A stretch of 13,600 nt of DNA from Thioalkalivibrio nitratireducens (GTDB lineage Bacteria; Pseudomonadota; Gammaproteobacteria; Ectothiorhodospirales; Ectothiorhodospiraceae). The stretch's first letter is position 1. Each line of letters starts with the position of its first letter. Location: assembly GCA_011390385.1 (NCBI GenBank), contig JAABSN010000086.1:1-13600 (forward strand), given 5' to 3'. This document shows positions 1-7,943 of this stretch, one piece after another. The position numbers and the translations under genes were made by a program. The notes under the pieces are model-generated. The model saw only the letters and a program-made list of their open reading frames with translations. It was not told the DNA's origin and did no database searches.

Positions 1-144
1 GTGCTGAAGCTCGGCAGCGAGCGCCATCCGATCACCCTGTTCAAGCCCGACCCGGCCGATCTGCTGCAGGCGGCCGAGTCCATCAACGCCTGGTTGAAGC
101 AATTCCGGGCACACGCCAGGCCTGCCGGAGACGAGCACGAATGA
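1..144 (+). CDS. C-terminal end of a hypothetical protein (cut by window edge)
   Basis: Frame 1 is open from the first base and stops with TGA at 142-144, giving a 47-residue tail that ends PAGDEHE. No function can be assigned from the tail alone. Its segment ITLFKPDPADLL followed by AESINAWLKQF resembles the C-terminus of the next gene (GMLANTINDWLRAH), so the two are probably paralogous neighbours. The stop overlaps the next start as ATGA, which suggests translational coupling in one transcript. The true start lies outside the window, and whether the protein has membrane segments upstream cannot be seen. Confidence 0.6.
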   Translation: MLKLGSERHPITLFKPDPADLLQAAESINAWLKQFRAHARPAGDEHE

Positions 145-686
145 ACGTCGTCAAGAACACCCCCGACGAACTCGAGATCCTGATCGAAATCCCGCGCTTC
201 ATTGTCCTGTTCATGACCGTCCCGATCGCGCTGTTCGGCGGCCTGTTCACGCTGGCTCTGCTGCTGGGCGGGGAGTTCCTCAATGCCCTGACCACCGGCG
301 CGGTGATCGCCGCGCTGGTGGTCGGCAGCCGCTACTTCCTGACCCAGCGCACCCGGCTGTGGCTGACCGCGAAGGAGGGCACGGTGCGCATCCTGCGCAC
401 GACGATGTTCGACGAAAAACGCCAACAGCTCCCGCTGGAGCACCTGGACTCGGCCTCCGTCGCGGTCAGCCGACGCCACCGGAGCAGTGGCTCGGGCAGC
501 GCCGGCAGCACCCGTCGCCCGACCAGCTCGCTGAACCTGCTGTTTACCAACACCCGCCCGGCTACCGAAGTGCCACTGACCGGCTGGGCCGTATCCGGGG
601 GTGGCGCCGGCATGCTGGCCAACACGATCAACGACTGGCTGCGCGCCCATCACGAACGCGCAGACGCCGAAATGCCGGTTCAGTAA
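141..686 (+). CDS. Hypothetical small membrane protein with two N-terminal TM segments
   Basis: The 181-residue protein is not recognised as a named family. Residues about 19-43 (FIVLFMTVPIALFGG onward) and 48-67 (around TTGAVIAALVVGSRYF) are two hydrophobic helices forming a hairpin. A cytoplasmic-looking domain follows, with a beta-rich stretch (LWLTAKEGTVRILRTTMFD) and a Ser/Arg-rich low-complexity linker near residues 110-130. The layout recalls small membrane proteins with a PH-like domain after a TM hairpin, but no diagnostic motif supports that. The ATG overlaps the upstream stop by 4 bp, so it is probably co-transcribed with, and paralogous to, the preceding gene. Its 3' end overlaps the convergent minus-strand gene by 7 bp. 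Confidence 0.7.
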   Translation: MNVVKNTPDELEILIEIPRFIVLFMTVPIALFGGLFTLALLLGGEFLNALTTGAVIAALVVGSRYFLTQRTRLWLTAKEGTVRILRTTMFDEKRQQLPLEHLDSASVAVSRRHRSSGSGSAGSTRRPTSSLNLLFTNTRPATEVPLTGWAVSGGGAGMLANTINDWLRAHHERADAEMPVQ

Positions 687-1063
687 GCCGGACAGCGTCC
701 CAGATCGAGATAACCAACGCCCAGTTCACGGTCGATCGGGCCATCGATACCGACCAGCACCAGGCGCTCGTCGCTCTCCAGCTCGAACTCGAAGCGTTCC
801 GCACCGGCCTCGTGACGCATCGTCACGACCGCGCCGTCGCGCGACCAGTTGCCGCCGAACAAAGGTCTCCAACGTCCGTCCTCGGCCACCCGCAGATCGT
901 AGGCACCCTCGAAATCGAAGACCATGCGCGTATCGGCACAGTCGCCGGGCTCCTCGGTCGTCGAAATCGACCATTCGCCGACCAGCGGGTCGAGCTCGGG
1001 ATCGGCCAGCGCGGGGGCAGACACCAGGGCCAGGGCCAGGGCCCAGAAGATCGGTGCATTCAT
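680..1063 (-). CDS. Small exported hypothetical protein
   Basis: The 127-residue protein starts MNAPIFWALALALVSAPALA, a classical Sec signal peptide with a likely cleavage at ALA/DP near residue 21. The mature part (LDPLVGEWSIS, then repeated short beta-strand-like stretches such as FEFELESDERLVLVG) resembles small lipocalin-like beta-barrel proteins in style, but I see no signature that proves it. Two cysteines, in the DCAD region and the C-terminal GRCPAY, could form a disulfide in the periplasm. The reading frame is open further upstream, but this ATG was chosen because GGAG sits about 8 nt before it and the signal peptide begins here. Its stop converges on and overlaps the plus-strand membrane-protein gene. 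Confidence 0.75.
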   Translation of the reverse strand: MNAPIFWALALALVSAPALADPELDPLVGEWSISTTEEPGDCADTRMVFDFEGAYDLRVAEDGRWRPLFGGNWSRDGAVVTMRHEAGAERFEFELESDERLVLVGIDGPIDRELGVGYLDLGRCPAY

Positions 1064-1480
<417 letters not shown>

Positions 1481-1525
1481 AACCAACAACTCGTCCTTTC
1501 AGACCTGCGGCCCTCTGCGGGCCGC

Positions 1526-1692
1526 GAGAGGGAGGGATTGACTGCGCGCTTTCAGCGCTTGCCCTCCGGGTGCGTACCGCGCGCTGCGCGCTCCGCATCG
1601 GTCTCGCTAACGCTCGGCTCGAACCCTCGGTACGGTTCAACCCGTACACTCACTTTCCAGGCGAGCCCGTTCGACCACTCCGGCACCTCTCC
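1526..1692 (-). pseudogene. tRNA-Ser(GGA) tandem copy split in the T-loop
   Basis: Read on the minus strand, 1692-1619 is identical to the intact tRNA from GGAGAGG through the anticodon arm (GGA), variable arm and T-stem up to TTCGA. The match stops there. It resumes after 79-80 nt at 1539-1526 with AATCCCTCCCTCTC, which is the 3' half of the T-loop, the T-stem and most of the acceptor strand. The T-stem can still form (GAGGG/CCCTC) and six of seven acceptor pairs are possible, but the last acceptor base is changed and no CCA follows. It is probably a non-functional tRNA, possibly transcribed as a tRNA-like RNA with a greatly enlarged T-loop. A mature serine tRNA from this locus would require removal of the insertion. 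Confidence 0.85.
1540..1618. repeat. Insertion of short back-to-back inverted repeats inside a tRNA T-loop
   Basis: These 79 bp interrupt the tRNA-Ser copy. On the minus strand they contain a string of tiny hairpins with about three-base loops: CCG-ATG-CGG, GCGC-GCA-GCGC, CCC-GGA-GGG and GCGCT-GAA-AGCGC. There is no coding potential worth naming, no transposase and no obvious target duplication beyond one base. The regular chain of mini-hairpins suggests a structured RNA or DNA element rather than random insertion. Confidence 0.7.
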
Positions 1693-1713
1693 GCGGAAAC
1701 GCTTTCAGATTGT
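1619..1713 (-). repeat. 95-bp direct repeat, copy 2
   Basis: Identical to 1386-1480. The right boundary falls inside the -10 hexamer: copy 1 reads TACAAT and copy 2 reads GACAAT on the minus strand. The left boundary falls exactly in the tRNA T-loop at TTCGA. Confidence 0.95.
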
Positions 1714-1821
1714 CTTCCCCGCCCTGCAGTGAAACGTCGGGTGATCGATTCCCGATCCGCACGGTGGGCTACGAATTGTAAATCACCCCGGACTGCGCGC
1801 GTGGCGCGGCCGCGCCAGATC

Positions 1822-2898
1822 TCATCCGGCCCGGGAAATGATCCGGCCACAGCGGAAAAGCAGGTAGTTCACCGCGATCCAGAAGCGCTTGAAAGCCGGA
1901 TTGCGGGTCTGCTTGTGGTGATACCGGTAGTAAATCTGCTGGGCGATGACGGCCAGTCGGAACAGGCCGTAGACCTCGTAGAAGGCCCAGTTGTCAATGT
2001 CATGCCCGGTCCGCTCACAGTAGTACTCGACCACCTGCCGACGCGTGAACATGCCCGGCAGATGGGTCGGCTGACGACGGAAGCCTTTGAAGTAGCGGTC
2101 GTCATCGGCCTGCACCCAGTACGCCATCGCGTTGCCGAGATCCATCAGCGGGTCGCCCAGCGTGGCCATTTCCCAGTCGAGCACGCCGATGATCCTGAGC
2201 GGGTCGTCCGGGTCCAGCACGAGGTTGTCGAAGCGGTAGTCGCCGTGAATCATCCGGATCGCGACCTCATCGGGGAGCTGATCCAGCAGCCAGCGCATGA
2301 CCTTCTCACCACGCATCACGTTCCAGGTGCGCGCCTTGCGGAAACGAGCGGACCACCCCTCGATCTGCCGTCGGTTGTATCCGGCGCCGCGGGCCAGTTC
2401 CGTGAGCCCGGCCTGCGCTACGTCGACGGAATGCAGTTCGATCAGCGCGTCGATCGCGTTGCGGCACAGGGTCTCGACCTGTGCGTTTTCGAGGTCCATT
2501 CCACGCGGAAGGTTGGCCCGCGGGATGATGCCGCGAAGCCGTTCCATGACGTAGAACTCCGAGCCGATGATCTCGGTGTCCTCGCAGGCCGCAAGCATCT
2601 CCGGTACCTTCGGAAACACGGGCTTGAGGGCCTTCTGGATGCGGTACTCGCGCAGCACGTCGTGGGCCGAACGGGCCTTGGTGCCCGGCGGGGGGCGGCG
2701 AAGGATCAGGTCGCGGTCGGGATAGCGCAATCGATAGGTCAGGTTCGAGGCGCCCTTGGGAAATTGCTCGACCTCGGGCAGGCCCTGGAGCCCCTCGACC
2801 TGGTCGCTGAGCCAGTCATGCAGCGACACGACGTCGAAGCGATCCTCGTCGCGCACGTCCCGCGGCGCATCCACCCATGCCTGCCGATCCGCGCTCAT
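1822..2898 (-). CDS. APH-family phosphotransferase, ACAD10/11- or LvaA-like kinase
   Basis: The 358-residue protein has the aminoglycoside-phosphotransferase/choline-kinase fold signature. A nucleotide-binding N-lobe begins with FPKGASNLTYRL (about 46-57). The catalytic loop is HGDYRFDNL (218-226; Asp220 is the likely base), and the metal-binding DWE (241-243) sits in VLDWEMATLGDPLMDLG. It is probably not a resistance gene. The start overlaps the stop of an acyl-CoA dehydrogenase as ATGA, the same two domains that are fused in vertebrate ACAD10/ACAD11. In bacterial levulinate catabolism LvaA phosphorylates 4-hydroxyacyl-CoA before an ACAD-type enzyme acts. A similar role on a hydroxyacyl-CoA is inferred. 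The frame is open further upstream, but only this ATG fits the family start and the coupling. It is likely cytosolic. Confidence 0.9.
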   Translation of the reverse strand: MSADRQAWVDAPRDVRDEDRFDVVSLHDWLSDQVEGLQGLPEVEQFPKGASNLTYRLRYPDRDLILRRPPPGTKARSAHDVLREYRIQKALKPVFPKVPEMLAACEDTEIIGSEFYVMERLRGIIPRANLPRGMDLENAQVETLCRNAIDALIELHSVDVAQAGLTELARGAGYNRRQIEGWSARFRKARTWNVMRGEKVMRWLLDQLPDEVAIRMIHGDYRFDNLVLDPDDPLRIIGVLDWEMATLGDPLMDLGNAMAYWVQADDDRYFKGFRRQPTHLPGMFTRRQVVEYYCERTGHDIDNWAFYEVYGLFRLAVIAQQIYYRYHHKQTRNPAFKRFWIAVNYLLFRCGRIISRAG

Positions 2899-4106
2899 GC
2901 GCTGCGGTACCGACCCAGTTCGAATCGCCCGACGACCATCTTGTGGACTTCGTCGGGGCCGTCGGCAATCCGCAGTGCGCGCATGCCGGCCCACGCCTGG
3001 GCCAGCGGAAAGTCCTCGCACATGCCGGCCCCACCGTGAATCTGCATCGCGAAATCGATGACCTCCTGCGCCATCCGTGGCACCGCGACCTTGATCTGCG
3101 AAACCTCGTTCATGGCGCCCCGAATGCCTGACTCATCGAGTTTCCATGCCGCCTTCAGAACCAGCAGCCGGGCCTGCTCGATGGCGATGCGGGCATCGGC
3201 AATACGCTCCATGTTGCCGCCCAGCCGCGCCAGCGGTTTGCCGAAGGCCGTCCGATCCAGCGCCCTTCGACAGGCCAGCTCCAGCGCACGTTCGGCCAGC
3301 CCGATCGCGCGCATGCAGTGATGCACTCGCCCGGGGCCCAGCCGTCCCTGCGCAATCTCGAAACCACGACCGGGGCCGGCAACCAGGTTGGACGCCGGCA
3401 CGCGGACCTTGTCGAACGCTACCTGCCCGTGACCGTAGGGCGCATCGTCGAATCCCATCGAAAGCAGCATGCGCTCGATCCGGACCCCGGGCGTTTCCAG
3501 CGGCACCAGCACCATTGAATGTCGTTGGTGTCGATCGGCATCCGGGTTGGTCAGCCCCATGAAGATCAGGAGCTTGCAATCCGGATGTCCGAGTCCGGTG
3601 GACCACCACTTGCGGCCGTTGAGCACGACCTCGTTGCCGTCCAGTTCGGCGGTGGCCTGCATGTTGGTCGCATCGGAAGACGCGACGTCCGGTTCGGTCA
3701 TGCAAAAGGCCGAGCGGATGCGGCCTTCCAGCAGGGGCGTGAGCCACTCGGCCTTCTGTGCCTCGGAGCCGTAGTGATAGAGCACTTCCATGTTGCCGGT
3801 GTCCGGCGCATTGCAGTTGAAGATCTCGGGCGCGAGGATCGAGCGTCCCATCACCTCGGCCAGCGGCGCGTACTCCAGCGTGGACAGGCCAGCACCATGC
3901 TCCGGATCCGGCAGGAACAGGTTCCAGAGCCCATGGGCGCGCGCCTCCTGCTTGAGATTCGAGACCCCTTCGTGCACCTGCCAGCGCTCGGCGCCGGTAC
4001 GCCCCTGCTGCTCGATCTCGCGCTCGAGCGGCAGCACGCGCTCTTCTACGAAGGGTTCAAGGCGCGCCTGCAATTCGCGCGAGCGGTTGGACTGGGTCAG
4101 GTTCAT
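2895..4106 (-). CDS. Acyl-CoA dehydrogenase (ACAD10/11- or LvaC-like)
   Basis: The 403-residue flavoprotein has the full acyl-CoA dehydrogenase layout. An N-terminal helical domain is followed by the FAD/substrate motif FCMTEPDVASSDATNM (134-149). The beta-domain ends at FDKVRVPASNLV, and the C-terminal helical domain carries QIHGGAGMCEDFPLA (355-369) and IADGPDEVH (380-388). ADG stands where medium-chain enzymes have the YEG holding the catalytic glutamate, a pattern I associate with the ACAD10/11 branch. It is the first gene of a two-gene unit with the overlapping phosphotransferase. The likely substrate is a (phospho)hydroxyacyl-CoA or a long or branched acyl-CoA. An in-frame TTG 24 nt upstream exists, but ATG at 4106 gives the natural N-terminus. 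The ribosome binding site is weak. Confidence 0.93.
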   Translation of the reverse strand: MNLTQSNRSRELQARLEPFVEERVLPLEREIEQQGRTGAERWQVHEGVSNLKQEARAHGLWNLFLPDPEHGAGLSTLEYAPLAEVMGRSILAPEIFNCNAPDTGNMEVLYHYGSEAQKAEWLTPLLEGRIRSAFCMTEPDVASSDATNMQATAELDGNEVVLNGRKWWSTGLGHPDCKLLIFMGLTNPDADRHQRHSMVLVPLETPGVRIERMLLSMGFDDAPYGHGQVAFDKVRVPASNLVAGPGRGFEIAQGRLGPGRVHHCMRAIGLAERALELACRRALDRTAFGKPLARLGGNMERIADARIAIEQARLLVLKAAWKLDESGIRGAMNEVSQIKVAVPRMAQEVIDFAMQIHGGAGMCEDFPLAQAWAGMRALRIADGPDEVHKMVVGRFELGRYRSA

Positions 4107-4144
4107 GCCGGCGTTCCCGGATGGATGCAAGGACAGTAGCCCTG

Positions 4145-4171
4145 ATTGTAGTGATCGTTACCGTTTGTCAC
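4145..4171 (-). promoter_or_regulatory. Candidate sigma-70 promoter of the ACAD-phosphotransferase pair
   Basis: On the minus strand GTGACA (4171-4166) and TACAAT (4150-4145) each match five of six consensus bases. They are separated by 15 bp, which is shorter than the ideal 17. The -10 lies about 39 nt upstream of the ATG at 4106. No operator could be identified. Confidence 0.4.
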
Positions 4172-4434
4172 CGGGCCACGCAAAAACCCGATCGTCGGCC
4201 ACCGGCTACCAGGACCAGCCGCGGAGAGCGAGGCCATCGAATCCACCGACAAAGCGTCCGAACGCCGGCATTACCAGGTGCTCGTTCCGGCGCGCAAAGG
4301 CGGGCAACGTGGCGCGGTCGGCGCCCTTGCCGATACGAACCAAGGGGTGAACATGGCCCGAAGCCGATCGGCCCGGAGTGGAAAGGCCATCGGCGTCAGC
4401 CGCTCCGGAAAGGTCAGCACGAGCGCCTGCGATT

Positions 4435-4509
4435 CAGGTCCAGATCGCCGTCGACATCGCCCAGCACCACGCCATAGGTTGCGTCGGTTTCGCTGCCGTC
4501 GAGACGGGT
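4435..4509 (-). pseudogene. Fossil fragment of an FG-GAP/VCBS-repeat protein
   Basis: One minus-strand frame reads DGSETDATYGVVLGDVDGDL, very close to the calcium-binding FG-GAP/VCBS repeat pattern (GDVDGDGDLD). The frame is blocked by TAA (4512-4510) just before it and by a stop shortly after. The frame upstream of the TAA (PQTLSGQLTSL) could belong to the same lost protein. Such repeats occur in large secreted beta-propeller proteins. The fragment is short and identified by eye, so chance resemblance is possible. Confidence 0.4.
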
Positions 4510-4556
4510 TTACAGACTGGTCAATTGCCCGGACAGAGTCTGCGGCCTCGAGACGA

Positions 4557-4808
4557 TCAAGACCGGATCATCCACATCACAACGACAAAGATGAACAGGG
4601 CCATCAGCACACTCACGCCGAAAACAGCAATCAGCACGGTGCCCACGGAATGATTCTGGAGTTTGTCGATGATCTGTCGGATCGTCGTGGCCTGGTCGTC
4701 AGATGAATCGGCCTCGATGAACCTGCGAATCCCGACGCCGCAGCTCGGACACGACGCTGCCTTGTCGGAGACACGATGACCGCATTCCGGACAATCGATC
4801 AGCGCCAT
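4557..4808 (-). CDS. Zinc-ribbon protein with one C-terminal TM helix
   Basis: The 83-residue protein opens with a zinc ribbon in which CPEC (Cys6, Cys9) and CPSC (Cys20, Cys23) should bind one zinc ion. The surrounding text CGHRVSDKAASCPSCG is typical of short bacterial zinc-ribbon domains. A charged linker (about 29-52) leads to a hydrophobic helix at about 54-81 (TVLIAVFGVSVLMALFIF onward), so it is probably an inner-membrane protein with the ribbon in the cytoplasm. The ATG is preceded by AGGTGG at short spacing. It appears to be a single-gene unit between a gene-poor stretch and tRNA-Ser(CGA). The function of such proteins is not known. Confidence 0.85.
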   Translation of the reverse strand: MALIDCPECGHRVSDKAASCPSCGVGIRRFIEADSSDDQATTIRQIIDKLQNHSVGTVLIAVFGVSVLMALFIFVVVMWMIRS

Positions 4809-4966
4809 CAGTCCACCTTTTTCAAGAATTACACGACGATCATCCTAACCCGGGCACTGCGGGATGATGAGCGGGGACGATGCCGAAGTGACGCTGGAGC
4901 CGGGTTCTTGACTGCTCAGGGGACGCTCTGGAAGGGAGCCTGCAAGGTGGAACCTTCCTGATCTAG

Positions 4967-5083
<117 letters not shown>

Positions 5084-5126
5084 GAACCGTTGCGCTCCGG
5101 CGGCCGCAGCGGGCGGCCGGAACGGA

Positions 5127-5155
5127 GGGGCGAGATTGTAATCCAATCCCGCCCC
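5127..5155 (-). terminator. Hairpin between the peptidase gene and tRNA-Ser(CGA)
   Basis: A 12-bp stem with one mismatch (GGGGCGAGATTG against CAATCCCGCCCC) and a 5-nt loop begins 14 nt after the peptidase stop. It lacks a U-tract, so it could terminate the peptidase transcript weakly or be Rho-assisted. The same stretch contains TACAAT (5140-5135, minus strand), a possible -10 box for the tRNA about 50 nt downstream. The two functions cannot be separated by eye. Confidence 0.4.
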
Positions 5156-5168
5156 TCACAGGCAGCCG

Positions 5169-7124
<1,956 letters not shown>

Positions 7125-7182
7125 GCACTGCTCCGGGTTGATGATTCAGTCAAGTAACGCGATCGAGGACAGCATGGATGAC

Positions 7183-7188
7183 TACAAT
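7183..7188 (+). promoter_or_regulatory. Candidate -10 box of the AlaX gene
   Basis: TACAAT ends 29 nt before the ATG at 7218, a suitable position for a -10 element in the 93-bp gap between divergent genes. No good -35 hexamer is visible upstream, so support is weak. Confidence 0.3.
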
Positions 7189-7217
7189 GGCGCCCGGGTT
7201 CCAACCGGAAAACGCGC

Positions 7218-7913
7218 ATGGCCGAACTGCTGTTCCAGTCCGACCCCTATCTCACCCATTGCACTGCCGTCGTTGTCGAGGCCGATCCGGAAGGCATCGT
7301 TCTCGACCGGACCGTATTCTATGCCACCGGCGGCGGACAGCCCGGAGATATCGGTCGACTCCGGCACGCCGCGGGTGACGTGAAAATCACGACCGCGCGC
7401 TATCGCCGCGACGACGGCGAGATTCTCCATGCGCCGGCCCCCGAGAGCAGGCTGCCGGCCGTCGGCGACGAAGTCGAGGCCGAGATCGACTGGGGCCTGC
7501 GCCACCGCCACATGCGCATGCACACCTGCCTGCACCTGCTCGGCGCCGTCCTGAAGTTCCCGGTCACCGGAGGGAAGATTGGCGCCGACAGGAGCCGGCT
7601 GGATTTCGATATGCCCGACCCGGCCGAAAAAGGCGAGGTCACGGCGGCGCTGAACGCGTTGATCGAAGCCGATCACCCGGTGAATTCACGCTGGATCGAC
7701 GAGGCCGATCTCGACCCCGCGCTGATCCGGACCCTGTCGGTCAAGCCGCCCTCCGGCGTCGGACGAATCCGCTTGCTGGACATCCCCGGCATCGATCTAC
7801 AGCCCTGCGGCGGCACGCACGTCAAGTCCACCGGCGAGATCGGACCCGTGGAGGTCGTCAAGATCGAGAACAAGGGCCGCCAGAACCGACGCGTTCAGGT
7901 GGCGCTGCGCTGA
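7218..7913 (+). CDS. alaX: Free-standing alanyl-tRNA editing protein (AlaX-type hydrolase)
   Basis: The 231-residue protein is homologous to the editing domain of alanyl-tRNA synthetase. It hydrolyses seryl- or glycyl-tRNA(Ala) to prevent mistranslation of alanine codons. The glycine motif GGGQPGD (from 38) is characteristic of the AlaX-M branch and of AlaRS. The zinc ligands are present as HTCLH (His102, His106) and CGGTH (Cys197, His201). Its length fits AlaX-M rather than the shorter AlaX-S. It is cytosolic. The start is set by the motif-bearing N-terminus FQSDPYLTHC, and the upstream GGAA is a weak ribosome binding site. It stands alone on the plus strand, divergent from the peptidase and 30 bp from the convergent CSLREA-protein gene. 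Confidence 0.92.
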   Translation: MAELLFQSDPYLTHCTAVVVEADPEGIVLDRTVFYATGGGQPGDIGRLRHAAGDVKITTARYRRDDGEILHAPAPESRLPAVGDEVEAEIDWGLRHRHMRMHTCLHLLGAVLKFPVTGGKIGADRSRLDFDMPDPAEKGEVTAALNALIEADHPVNSRWIDEADLDPALIRTLSVKPPSGVGRIRLLDIPGIDLQPCGGTHVKSTGEIGPVEVVKIENKGRQNRRVQVALR

Positions 7914-7943
7914 CCGCCCGCGCTACCATCCGCATGCACTGGA

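Larger units (their letters stand above)
4107..4556. other. 450-bp stretch without an intact gene
   Basis: This holds the candidate promoter next to the dehydrogenase gene and a short fossil of an FG-GAP/VCBS repeat at 4435-4509. Plus-strand frames across it are rich in Arg, Ser and Pro, typical of non-coding GC-rich DNA, and show no recognisable domain. It looks like a decayed gene region. Confidence 0.5.

Noticed and set aside
1803..1816. Perfect GC palindrome (GGCGCGGCCGCGCC) after the phosphotransferase as an intrinsic terminator
   Set aside because: It has a 5-bp stem with no U-tract on either strand, so it is too weak to call.
1822..2898. Phosphotransferase considered as an aminoglycoside-resistance gene
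   Set aside because: It shares the APH fold only. Its operon overlap with an acyl-CoA dehydrogenase and its wording match metabolic ACAD-associated kinases.
1570..3039. 489-codon open frame on the plus strand opposite the phosphotransferase
   Set aside because: It is antisense to a gene with clear motifs (HGDYRFDNL, DWE) and arises from GC-rich codon bias. It has no recognisable domain.
4107..4130. TTG at 4130 as the start of the acyl-CoA dehydrogenase
   Set aside because: It adds eight residues (HPSGNAG type) unlike family N-termini. ATG at 4106 gives the normal beginning.
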